Notes under the pieces: generated by a model | What the model was told of the DNA's origin: nothing | What the model saw: the letters and a program-made list of their open reading frames with translations, nothing else | The model's database searches: none | In this document: positions 13,841-22,077 of the stretch, piece after piece | Position numbering within the stretch: the first letter of the stretch is position 1 | Layout of the letters: the number at the start of each line of letters is the position of its first letter | From: an uncultured Faecalibacterium sp. | GTDB lineage: Bacteria; Bacillota; Clostridia; Oscillospirales; Ruminococcaceae | Assembly (NCBI GenBank): GCA_934540955.1 | Contig: CAKTCY010000001.1 | Span: 109,311 to 173,310, forward strand | DNA: 64,000 bases | Reading direction: 5' to 3' | Program-made: the position numbers and the translations under genes

Positions 13841-16602
13841 ATCCGGTAGAAAGAGATATTCGAGGATATTTCGGTATCGCATCGGAAGATAGTATCCTGG
13901 AGCATTATGGCACCAAACGCCACTCAGGTAGATATCCGTGGGGTTCTGGCGAAAACCCGTATCAGCGCTCAGGCGATTTTCTGTCGCGTGTTGATGAACT
14001 GAAGAAGAGCGGTATGAAGGAGAAGGATATTCTCCAGACCATCAATGATTCTCTCCCCGAAGAATATAAGATGGGCGCTACCGAATTCCGTATGGCACAG
14101 CGCAGAGCCATTCATGAACGTCAGCAGCTTAAATATGACCGTGCACGCGCCTTATCACAGGATGGCCTCGGCCCCACGGAAATTGGTCGTGAGATGGGCT
14201 TGTCCGAATCCACGGTTCGTTCGATGCTGAAAAATGACAAGCCTGATAAATATACCAGAACCAAAGAAATTGCCGAGACGCTGCGTAAAGAAGTCGATAA
14301 GAAAGGCATGATCGATGTTTCTGAAGGCACGAATCTGGTTCTGGGCGTTTCGGAAGGTGATTTGGACGATGCTATTTTTGTCTTGGAGGCAGAGCACGGA
14401 TATCAGCGTTATGGCGTGGGTATCCGTCAGCCGACAAATATTAACCAGCAGACCAACATCACCGTTCTGGCAAAGCCGGAATACGACCAGAAATATGCAT
14501 ATCAGCATCAGAACGAAATCCAGTCCCTTGGCGAATACCATTCTGAAGATGGCGGCGAAACGTTCAAGAAGCTTCAGCGCCCCAGCAGCATGAGTTCTGA
14601 CCGCGTTTATATTCGATACGGTGACGAAGGCGGTTTGGACAAAGATGGCGTTATTGAGATTCGGAGAGGCGTTGCTGACCTGAACCTCGGAAAATCGCAT
14701 TATGCGCAGGTTCGTATCATGGTGGATGACAGTCATTACCTGAAAGGCATGGCGGTATATTCTGACGATATTCCTGAAGGCTATGATGTGGTGTTCAACA
14801 CCAATAAGAAATCCGGCACTCCGAAAATGAAGGTCTTAAAGCCTATCAAAGATGACCCGGATAATCCTTTCGGTGCATCTATCAAGGCAAATGGCCAGAG
14901 CACCTATATTGGTGAGGATGGAAAAGAACATCTGTCGCCCATCAATAAGCTGAAAGAAGAAGGTGACTGGGACACCATGGCAAAGAACCTTTCTTCGCAG
15001 TTTCTGTCCAAACAGCCGCTCAAACTTCTGAAACAGCAATTGGATCTTACTGTTGCCGACCGCAAGGCAGAATATGACGAGATTATGCAGTACGACAATC
15101 CGACGATTCGGAAAAAGCTGCTGCTTGATTTCGCAGATACTTGCGAGGGTAACTCGATGACCCTGAAAGCATCTTCTTTCCCGGGTCAGGCGACAAAAGT
15201 TATTTTGCCACTGTCCAAAATCGGCGAAAGAGAATGCTATTGTCCTACATATCCTGATGGCACCCAGCTCGCGCTGGTTCGTTTTCCTCATGCAGGAACC
15301 TTTGAGATTCCTATTGTAACGGTCAATAACAAGAATTTGTCCGGGCGTAGAAATCTCGGCAATGTGCAGGACGCAATCGGCATCAACGCAAAGGTTGCAG
15401 AACGTTTGTCAGGTGCTGATTTTGATGGTGACACAGTTGTAGCAATTCCAAAGTCAAGCAAAGTCGATATTAAATCCACCCCCGCTCTGAAGGATTTGAA
15501 AGACTTCGACCCCAAGATTGCATATGCTGTGCCCGAAGGAAATCCCAATGGCGTGCGCCTCATGAAGAAAGAGGAAAAACAGAAAGAGATGGGGATTATT
15601 TCCAATCTTATTACTGACATGACTCTTCGCGGCGCACCTGAAGGCGATATTGCTCGTGCCGTTAAGCATTCCATGGTCGTTATTGATGCAGAAAAGCATA
15701 AGCTGGACTATAAACGTTCTGAACGTGAAAATGGTATCCAAGAGCTGAAGCAAAAATGGCAGATCAGAGTGCAAGAGGACAGCACTGAAAAATATGGCGG
15801 TGCATCCACGCTCTTATCCAGAAGAAAACAGACCGTTCGAGTGCCTGAGCGCAAGGGAAGTGCCCGAATCGATAAAGAGACGGGCGAAAAAATATATAAG
15901 GAGTCCGGGCGTACTTATATTGACCCCAAAACGGGCAAGAGAGTACAAGCTATGACGGAAGTAAGCCTTATTTCTATGCACCCCAACGCACGAGACCTGT
16001 CCTCCGGTACCATTCAAGAAAATTACTACGCCGATTTTTCAAATGAACTGAAGGCTTTGGCTAATCAGGCACGAAAAGAGGCAGTAAATATGAAGGGCAT
16101 TCAGAAAAGCCCTGATGCTGCCGAAAAATATAGAGCCGAGGTTGAGTCTATTAACGCCAAGCTCAATGCGGTTATTGGTAATAAGCCGAAAGAACGGCGT
16201 GCTACCATTATTGCAAACGAGAATATTAAGGCTAAAGTACAGGCTCAGGGCTTGGACTATAAGAAGGACAAGAAAGAAATCAAGAAGATCGCAGCTGTTG
16301 AGATGCAGCGTGCACGTGATTCTGTTGGCGCAAGCGGCAGCAAGACAAAGATTACGTTCACAGATCGTGAATGGGAAGCAGTTCAAGCTGGCGCAATCTC
16401 TGATTCCAAGTTGATGAAGATTCTGAACTCGTCTAAGTCGGATGAAATCATCAAACGAGCAATGCCAAAAGCAAGCACAACGTTGTCTTCTGCTAAGTTG
16501 GGCAAAGCACAAGCGATGTTGGCTAATGGCTATAGCTATGCAGAGATTGCAAAGGCTTGCGGTGTTCCTGAATCGACGATTTATGACAATCTTAACAAGT
16601 AA
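13837..16602 (+). CDS. Single-chain two-barrel RNA polymerase (YonO/QDE-1 class)
   Basis: A 921-residue protein, ATGA-coupled to the nuclease. Residues 526-532 read GADFDGD, the metal-binding signature of two-barrel RNA polymerases. Upstream, LVRFPHAGTFEIPIVTV and IGINAKVAERL precede it; downstream, MGIISNLITDM and KHSMVVIDAEKH (609-620) match the conserved order after DLDGD in QDE-1/RDR-type enzymes. Helix-turn-helix segments lie at about 100-133 and 885-921. Residues 21-38 carry HYGTK...YPWGSG, a variant of the tag on three late proteins. It probably transcribes phage genes; activity and template are inferred. Confidence 0.68.
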   Translation: MNPVERDIRGYFGIASEDSILEHYGTKRHSGRYPWGSGENPYQRSGDFLSRVDELKKSGMKEKDILQTINDSLPEEYKMGATEFRMAQRRAIHERQQLKYDRARALSQDGLGPTEIGREMGLSESTVRSMLKNDKPDKYTRTKEIAETLRKEVDKKGMIDVSEGTNLVLGVSEGDLDDAIFVLEAEHGYQRYGVGIRQPTNINQQTNITVLAKPEYDQKYAYQHQNEIQSLGEYHSEDGGETFKKLQRPSSMSSDRVYIRYGDEGGLDKDGVIEIRRGVADLNLGKSHYAQVRIMVDDSHYLKGMAVYSDDIPEGYDVVFNTNKKSGTPKMKVLKPIKDDPDNPFGASIKANGQSTYIGEDGKEHLSPINKLKEEGDWDTMAKNLSSQFLSKQPLKLLKQQLDLTVADRKAEYDEIMQYDNPTIRKKLLLDFADTCEGNSMTLKASSFPGQATKVILPLSKIGERECYCPTYPDGTQLALVRFPHAGTFEIPIVTVNNKNLSGRRNLGNVQDAIGINAKVAERLSGADFDGDTVVAIPKSSKVDIKSTPALKDLKDFDPKIAYAVPEGNPNGVRLMKKEEKQKEMGIISNLITDMTLRGAPEGDIARAVKHSMVVIDAEKHKLDYKRSERENGIQELKQKWQIRVQEDSTEKYGGASTLLSRRKQTVRVPERKGSARIDKETGEKIYKESGRTYIDPKTGKRVQAMTEVSLISMHPNARDLSSGTIQENYYADFSNELKALANQARKEAVNMKGIQKSPDAAEKYRAEVESINAKLNAVIGNKPKERRATIIANENIKAKVQAQGLDYKKDKKEIKKIAAVEMQRARDSVGASGSKTKITFTDREWEAVQAGAISDSKLMKILNSSKSDEIIKRAMPKASTTLSSAKLGKAQAMLANGYSYAEIAKACGVPESTIYDNLNK

Positions 16603-16617
16603 GAAAGGCTTTGAATT

Positions 16618-16887
16618 ATGATTCGATGCTTTTTAACCACTGTTGATAACCCTTATAGTCCTTATGAACAGTTTGAGGACTGGTATCGGTTCGACACCGA
16701 CAAGGGCTATAACTCGTCTGGACTGCTGATGCGAATGGCATATATTTCTGACCAGCTTACGGACGCGGAAAATGCGTATGAAATTGAGCAGGCTATTGAC
16801 CAAATCGTGGCCCATGACCCGCTCAATATCTACAAAAAGCTCAAACTCGATATTAAAGACGATGCTCCTGGAGAGCAAACAGCATAA
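16618..16887 (+). CDS. Conserved small phage protein before the late region
   Basis: An 89-residue acidic helical protein starting MIRCFLTTVDNPYSPYEQFE. The pattern (DNPY.P...F..WY.FD..KGYN, then EIEQAIDQIV) is familiar from siphophages of Firmicutes near their terminase genes. Function unknown. AAAGG precedes the ATG. Followed by a terminator. Confidence 0.75.
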   Translation: MIRCFLTTVDNPYSPYEQFEDWYRFDTDKGYNSSGLLMRMAYISDQLTDAENAYEIEQAIDQIVAHDPLNIYKKLKLDIKDDAPGEQTA

Positions 16888-17223
16888 AAGGGGTATAGGG
16901 GGGTGCTTGAAAAATACACCCCCTCCCCAAATCGCGCCGGTCTTTGATTTTTCCCCGGAGGGAAAATTGAGAATTGGGTTTTAACTCCTACCGAGGTTTC
17001 AGGGTGTAGACTGTGCCTCGGTGGTTTTTGTAAGAGCTTATGGGAGGGTGCTCTCTTCAAACAACCTCCATTTGTCGTTTGTTCATTTTTCTTCTCCTTT
17101 CAAATGATTAGAAAGACACCACGACCGGCTCCCATAAACTCTTACAAAAGCCATTGAAAAGTGTGGGGAACAGGCAAGATTCTAGTACAAACCAAATTAA
17201 AACAGAATAGAAGGATGACAAAA
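16888..17223. other. Structured non-coding gap between early and late modules
   Basis: No gene of ordinary size. It holds a GGGGGGTG/CACCCCC hairpin near 16898-16924, a TTTTCCC/GGGAAAA hairpin near 16950-16968, the terminator at 16990, and 17-bp inverted arms (17030-17046, 17129-17145, one mismatch). Between the arms, on the - strand, AAAGGAG is followed by a 9-codon frame (17086 down to 17057, MNKRQMEVV). It is positioned like a cos/pac site or late control region, but nothing proves either. Confidence 0.5.
16990..17029 (+). terminator. Rho-independent terminator ending the early module
   Basis: Stem ACCGAGG (16990-16996) with CCTCGGT (17016-17022), then GGTTTTTG. Confidence 0.7.
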
Positions 17224-17568
17224 ATGAGGACAAAGAAAGCTGCTTCTGAAGACGTGGCTCCAATGCGGCCAACATTGTCCCCAGAAGTACGAGAAAACCA
17301 GATGATTTCCCTGGCAATGGATCTGGTGGAGAAGCGATTGCGAGAAGGCACAGCATCTTCAGCCGAAACGACTCATTTTCTGAAACTGGCTACGGTTAAG
17401 TCAGAACTGGAGAAGAAAAAGCTGGAAGCCGAGAACACGCTTCTACATGCAAAGGCCGATGCCATTCAGGCAGCTAAAGATAATGCCCTTCTTTACAAGG
17501 AGGCAATCAAGGCAATGCGGGAATACGGCGGGGTGGAAGATGGCGATGAATCTGAGAACTTATTCTGA
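17224..17568 (+). CDS. Putative terminase small subunit or packaging accessory
   Basis: A 114-residue helical, charged protein (MRTKKAASEDVAPMRPTLSP...) with LVEKRLREGTASSAETTHFL and a long coiled stretch. Position just before the HNH and terminase large genes suggests a small terminase or related DNA-binding factor, but no clear helix-turn-helix is seen. GAAGGA upstream favours ATG 17224 over 17215. Confidence 0.55.
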   Translation: MRTKKAASEDVAPMRPTLSPEVRENQMISLAMDLVEKRLREGTASSAETTHFLKLATVKSELEKKKLEAENTLLHAKADAIQAAKDNALLYKEAIKAMREYGGVEDGDESENLF

Positions 17569-17995
17569 GCTCTGCCAGTATTCGACCTTTGAAGATCGGT
17601 TTCATTATTTGCAGCTACATGGTGCTGTCGGGCATGACACATTCGGCTTTGACCGATACCTGAACCAGGATTTTTACCAATCCAGAGAGTGGCGGATGTT
17701 CCGTGACAAAATTATCGTTCGAGACATGGGATGTGACCTTGGCGTTCCTGATCACGAGATTACGGACTGGGTTGTCCGAAGCGGAAAGCTTATCCGACCA
17801 CGCATCATTATCCATCATATAAACCCTATTACAAAAGAAGACGTGCTGGAGCATCGAGAATGCTTGCTTGACCCCAACAATGTGATTTGTGTATCTGACC
17901 GAACACATAAAGCAATCCATTATGGGGATGACAGCATTCTGGAACCAGTATTCACAGAACGAAGACCGGGCGATACCTGCCCATGGAGGAAATGA
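17546..17995 (+). CDS. HNH endonuclease
   Basis: A 149-residue protein with the HNH core IIHHINP then NVICVSDRTHKAIH. HNH nucleases next to the terminase are typical of HK97-like cos phages, where they are needed for DNA packaging and end cutting. It starts inside the upstream gene (23-base overlap). Catalytic His, Asn and His are all present. Confidence 0.85.
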   Translation: MNLRTYSELCQYSTFEDRFHYLQLHGAVGHDTFGFDRYLNQDFYQSREWRMFRDKIIVRDMGCDLGVPDHEITDWVVRSGKLIRPRIIIHHINPITKEDVLEHRECLLDPNNVICVSDRTHKAIHYGDDSILEPVFTERRPGDTCPWRK

Positions 17996-17996
17996 C

Positions 17997-18260
17997 ATGA
18001 ATAACGAAGCAATGATGAACCGCGCAAAGCAGCTGGTGGTGGACTACTTTAACGCCCACGTAGACGTGACCGACGGCAAGAAGCTGACGCTGGAGGACGT
18101 GTTCATCGTATGGTTCAGCAAAACCCTGCAGAACTGGAAGGCGCTTGTGAGCACTACCGTATCCGACGGCATGTATTATGAGCTCACCCACAATGGTGAT
18201 AAGGGCGAGACTTATCTGGATGCCTACAAGAAGTGGGACAACAAGTGCGTCCCGGACTAA
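17997..18260 (+). CDS. DUF6275-like phage protein
   Basis: An 87-residue protein, MNNEAMMNRAKQLVVDYFNA, with LEDVFIVWFSKTLQNWKALV and YLDAYKKWDN. The pattern matches DUF6275, a family found in phage packaging/head regions. Function unknown. The ATG lies one base after the HNH stop codon, with GGAGG in the gene end. Confidence 0.7.
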   Translation: MNNEAMMNRAKQLVVDYFNAHVDVTDGKKLTLEDVFIVWFSKTLQNWKALVSTTVSDGMYYELTHNGDKGETYLDAYKKWDNKCVPD

Positions 18261-18269
18261 GGAGCAACC

Positions 18270-18614
18270 ATGGACAGTATTCTCACTTCCGTAAAAAAGC
18301 TGCTAGGTCTGCCTGCAGACTATGAGGCATTCGACCCGGACATCATCATGTACATCAACACTGTGTTGATGATACTGGCTCAGATAGGTGTTGGGCCAAA
18401 AGAAGGCTTTTTCATCTCTGACAAGAGTGCCACGTGGAACCAGTTTATCGCTGATCCGGTGAAGGTGGAAGCAGTCAAGGCTTATGTGGCTGTGAAAGTA
18501 CGGCTGTTGGGCTTTGATGTGCCCCAGAGCAGTGTGACCAAAGAGGCTCTGCAGAATACTGCATCTGAAATGGAATGGCGGCTGAATGTAGAGCATGACC
18601 ACCCGGAAGAGTAA
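18270..18614 (+). CDS. Head-tail connector (adaptor) protein
   Basis: A 114-residue helical protein (MDSILTSVKKLLGLPADYEA...). The arrangement of LGL/FDPDIIMYINTVLMIL, WNQFI and KAYVAVKVRLLGFDVP matches the small phage connector family related to HK97 gp6/SPP1 gp15, which forms a ring under the portal. It is placed before terL, unlike most HK97 layouts. Preceded by AAGGAG. Confidence 0.65.
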   Translation: MDSILTSVKKLLGLPADYEAFDPDIIMYINTVLMILAQIGVGPKEGFFISDKSATWNQFIADPVKVEAVKAYVAVKVRLLGFDVPQSSVTKEALQNTASEMEWRLNVEHDHPEE

Positions 18615-18647
18615 AGCGCTTACCTTATTATAACAGGAGGCCAGAAG

Positions 18648-20393
18648 ATGGCACTTTCAAATACGGCCACGCCGATTTACTATGGCCGGTTTCGAGAGGC
18701 TGTAGTTCGAGGTGAGATTCCGGTATGCCGAGAAGTCTCTATGGAGATGAACCGGATTGATGACCTGATTGCAAATCCGGGCATCTACTATGACGACAAA
18801 GCAGTTGAAGGTTTTGTCAAATTTTGCGAGAACGAACTGACCCTTACCGATGGCGGAGACCTGAAACTGCTGGATTCTTTCAAGCTCTGGGCCGAAGAAA
18901 TATTTGGCTGGTACTACTTTGTGGACCGCAGCATCTATGTGCCCAACCCAGGAGGACATGGAGGTCACTACGAGCGAAAACGTATCAAGAAGCGGCTTAT
19001 CACGAAGCAGTATCTTATCATTCCTCGTGGTGCTGCCAAGACCATGTACGATGCATTCATCCAGAGTTACTTCCTGACGGTGGATGTATCGACCACCCAG
19101 CAATGCACTACCGCGCCCACCATGAAACAAGCAGAAGAGGTCCTTTCACCGATCCGTACAGCACTGGCTCGGTCGAGGGGACCTCTTTTGAAGTTTATGA
19201 CAGAGGGTAGTTTACAGAACACGACTGGTGCTAAATCGGACCGTGTGAAACTGGCATCAACCAAGAAGGGCATCGAGAATTTCCTGACGAACAGCCTGCT
19301 GGAAGTGCGCCCGATGACCATTGACAAGCTGCAAGGCCGAAGGGACCGTGTGGCAACGGTTGACGAGTGGCTGAGCTGCGACATTCGGGAAGACCCCATC
19401 AGTGCACTTGAACAGGGTGCATCGAAGAATGAGGACTATCTCATTGTCGCGACCAGTTCAGAAGGAACCGTCCGTAATGGTTGTGGCGACACAATCAAAA
19501 TGGAGTTAATGGACATCCTGAAAGGGGAGTACATTAACCCCCATGTGTCCATTTGGTATTACAAGTTGGATTCCATCGATGAAGTTACAAATCCCGATAT
19601 GTGGCTGAAGGCAAATCCAAATCTGGGACAGACTGTCAGCTACGAAACATATCAGCTGGATGTGGAACGCGCAGAAAAAGCGCCTGGTTCCAGAAATGAC
19701 ATTCTGGCCAAGCGCTTCAATATTCCTATGGAGGGGTATACCTACTTCTTTCCGTATGAAGAAACCTTGCCACATCGCCACCGAGATTACTGGCAGATGC
19801 CTTGTGCTCTCGGCGCAGACTTGTCGCAGGGTGATGACTTCTGTGCGTTTACATTCCTGTTCCCAATGGTAAATGGTTTCTTTGGCGTGAAAACCAGAGA
19901 TTACATTACCTCTTACACGTTGTCAAAGCTTCCGCAGGCAATGCGCCAGAAGTACGACCAGTTCATGCAGGAAGGCACGCTACAGGTATTCGATGGTACC
20001 GTGCTTGACATGATGCAGGTCTATGATGACCTCGATAACTTCATTCAGCAGAATGACTATGATGTCCGGTGCTTTGGGTACGATCCCTATAATGCAAAGG
20101 ACTTTGTAGAACGCTGGTGTACAGAGAATGCGCCGTTTGGCGTGGAGAAAGTCATTCAGGGCGCAAAGACCGAGAGCGTTCCTTTAGGTGAGCTGAAGAA
20201 GCTCTCCGAACAGCGGAAACTGCTCTTTGACGAGGCTCTTATGCAATTCGCCATGGGCAACTGTATTGCTTTGGAGGATACGAACGGCAACCGCAAACTG
20301 TTGAAGCGTCGTTCCGACCAGAAGATTGATGCAGTGGCTGCCATGATGGATGCTTACATTGCGTGGAAGCTGAACCGAGAAGCGTTTGAGTGA
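18648..20393 (+). CDS. terL: Terminase large subunit
   Basis: A 581-residue packaging motor. ATPase: Walker A PRGAAKT (about 126-132), Walker B VATVDEW (about 235-241). C-terminal RNase H-like nuclease: ALGADLSQGDDFCAF with the first Asp, FGYDPYNAKDF in the middle, and DAVAAMMDAY at the end with the last Asp. Full length for the Terminase_1 family. Its stop codon is one base from the stop codon of the oppositely oriented gene that follows. Confidence 0.93.
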   Translation: MALSNTATPIYYGRFREAVVRGEIPVCREVSMEMNRIDDLIANPGIYYDDKAVEGFVKFCENELTLTDGGDLKLLDSFKLWAEEIFGWYYFVDRSIYVPNPGGHGGHYERKRIKKRLITKQYLIIPRGAAKTMYDAFIQSYFLTVDVSTTQQCTTAPTMKQAEEVLSPIRTALARSRGPLLKFMTEGSLQNTTGAKSDRVKLASTKKGIENFLTNSLLEVRPMTIDKLQGRRDRVATVDEWLSCDIREDPISALEQGASKNEDYLIVATSSEGTVRNGCGDTIKMELMDILKGEYINPHVSIWYYKLDSIDEVTNPDMWLKANPNLGQTVSYETYQLDVERAEKAPGSRNDILAKRFNIPMEGYTYFFPYEETLPHRHRDYWQMPCALGADLSQGDDFCAFTFLFPMVNGFFGVKTRDYITSYTLSKLPQAMRQKYDQFMQEGTLQVFDGTVLDMMQVYDDLDNFIQQNDYDVRCFGYDPYNAKDFVERWCTENAPFGVEKVIQGAKTESVPLGELKKLSEQRKLLFDEALMQFAMGNCIALEDTNGNRKLLKRRSDQKIDAVAAMMDAYIAWKLNREAFE

Positions 20394-20394
20394 A

Positions 20395-21447
20395 TCAAAC
20401 GACCTTTTGGTAGACTTCGCCGTTCGGACGAAGGTAAAGTTCCGTAGGTGCAGAAGGCTTGTCCAGTGCATCCTTGACCAAGACAAGAAGCGGAGACTCT
20501 GGCTGCGCATTCAATGCATCAGATAGTTCCAGAATTTTGTGCTCGCTTGCAGATACATCGCCTTTGAGCAGACCTTTCTTTTTGCTTTCGATTTCCTTGT
20601 TTATTTTATCAGAGAAGGTTTTCAGCGCACCAATCATGCGGTTCTGACTGAGAGCAAACAAAGGTTTCGCATCGGCTTTGATATTTGCAAGGTAAGACTT
20701 ATTCCAATTTTGCGAATAGTAAGATTCCATAATGGTGCTGATGGCATACAGCTGGGAAGCAAGGTCAATGCCCTGTTTGTTTTGCAATACGGTTCTGGCT
20801 TGATTTTCGTTGGTTTTTGCACCAACAGAATCTTCCAACTGCTCCGTGTAGAACTCCATGTCAGCCACAGCCTTGATTTTTGCACGTTGCAGATTGCCGA
20901 TGGTAGCCATACGCTGCGGTTCACTGAGCATGATGGTCGAATAATTTGCAAGCGCATACTTGACAAATGTGAGTTCGGACAGCAATTCCGTGCGTTTGGA
21001 AGCCTGAAGAAATACCAGAAGGTCATCCAGCTTTCGATTGACTTCTGTTAACTTGGAACTGATGTCTGCGAGGAAATACTGTCCGGTGGCAAAAGAAGCA
21101 ACACTGAACATCTGAAAAGCAGCAACTGATGCAGAATCGACCTTATACAGAGAAGCAGTGCCTGCAAAATGTCCGGTGGCATCCACCATCGTTGTGGACT
21201 GACCGCCCTGATTTAAGTTCAACAATGCACCATGGATACCTTTTGGAAAACGGAGAACATACGTATTGGAAACAGCGTCAGCTGCAGCTTGCGCAGGAAC
21301 CAGCTGCAATAATGAATTGGCAGCAAGTCCTGCCTGCTCGGGGAACTCGACCTTTTTAAAACGAGTTGAATCATCGAAATCAGGATGAGCTTCACAAGGT
21401 AAAATCTCGCAATTGAAATCTGCGGGACGCAGTTGAGAATCAGACAT
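20395..21447 (-). CDS. Lysogenic cargo gene (moron) of unknown function
   Basis: A 350-residue protein encoded against the late operon, between terminase and head genes. GGAGG fixes the ATG at 21447. The N-terminal 90 residues are strand-rich; then come a hydrophobic stretch (ASVAAFQMFSVASFATG), a coiled helix (DISSKLTEVNRKLDDLLVFL) and long helices. No family is recognised. Its own promoter, with a G9 tract in the spacer, suggests expression in the lysogen and on/off switching. A defence or superinfection-exclusion role is a hypothesis from position only. Confidence 0.75.
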   Translation of the reverse strand: MSDSQLRPADFNCEILPCEAHPDFDDSTRFKKVEFPEQAGLAANSLLQLVPAQAAADAVSNTYVLRFPKGIHGALLNLNQGGQSTTMVDATGHFAGTASLYKVDSASVAAFQMFSVASFATGQYFLADISSKLTEVNRKLDDLLVFLQASKRTELLSELTFVKYALANYSTIMLSEPQRMATIGNLQRAKIKAVADMEFYTEQLEDSVGAKTNENQARTVLQNKQGIDLASQLYAISTIMESYYSQNWNKSYLANIKADAKPLFALSQNRMIGALKTFSDKINKEIESKKKGLLKGDVSASEHKILELSDALNAQPESPLLVLVKDALDKPSAPTELYLRPNGEVYQKVV

Positions 21448-21489
21448 AGTTTCAGACCTCCTCCACACATAAAAACAAGCGGATAGCCC

Positions 21490-21519
21490 AGTATAACACG
21501 GGGGGGGGTATGTTTGCAA
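21490..21519 (-). promoter_or_regulatory. Promoter of the moron with homopolymer in the spacer
   Basis: Read on the - strand: TTGCAA (21519-21514), an 18-base spacer containing C9, and TATACT (21495-21490). One base fewer in the tract would give the optimal 17-base spacing. Confidence 0.6.
21500..21508. repeat. G9 homopolymer tract
   Basis: Nine consecutive G on the + strand, the longest G/C run noticed in the window, inside the promoter spacer above. Such tracts change length by strand slippage. Confidence 0.85.
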
Positions 21520-21545
21520 TACTTTATAAAGAAGGAGGATGAAGC

Positions 21546-22067
21546 TTGTACTACAATAATCAGATTTGGCACTGGGGTGTCAAAGGTATGAAATGGGGCG
21601 TAAGGCGCTACCAGAATGCTGATGGCAGTCTGACTGATGCAGGCAAGAAACGGTATGACCGGGATATTGCCGCTAATGACAAAAAGAAGAAGGACAATAA
21701 GCTGTCTACAGATGCTTTGAAAGACCCGAATCGCTGGGTTCGTGAAGATCGCGAACGGGTAAAATCTGTTGCGGATGCCGGAAACCAGATGGCAGGCAAC
21801 CTGAAAACACTGAGCGACAAGTCCATGAAGATTCAGTCTCGCAGGACAGAAAAGATGGATTTAAGCAAGATGACCGACCAGGAGATGCGGGAACGAATCA
21901 ATCGTGCCATGCTGGAGAAACAGTATGACGACATGTTCAACCCGAAGAAGGTCTATTCCGGCCGGGAAGCTGTTAGTGATACTTTGGAGGTTGCGGGAAG
22001 TGTTCTTGCCATCACCAGTTCTGCGTTAAGCATTGCTCTTGCAATTCAGAAGTTGCGAGAGGGGTGA
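21546..22067 (+). CDS. Tagged virion-region protein with C-terminal membrane span
   Basis: A 173-residue protein starting at TTG 21546 (GGAGG upstream). Near the N-terminus is HWGVKGMKWGVRRYQNADGS, the tag shared with the next two proteins. The middle is charged and helical; the end (VAGSVLAITSSALSIALAI) is one hydrophobic span. Its place between terminase and portal makes it a likely virion or head-assembly component. Function unknown. Confidence 0.7.
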   Translation: MYYNNQIWHWGVKGMKWGVRRYQNADGSLTDAGKKRYDRDIAANDKKKKDNKLSTDALKDPNRWVREDRERVKSVADAGNQMAGNLKTLSDKSMKIQSRRTEKMDLSKMTDQEMRERINRAMLEKQYDDMFNPKKVYSGREAVSDTLEVAGSVLAITSSALSIALAIQKLREG

Positions 22068-22077
22068 GTGATTCAAA

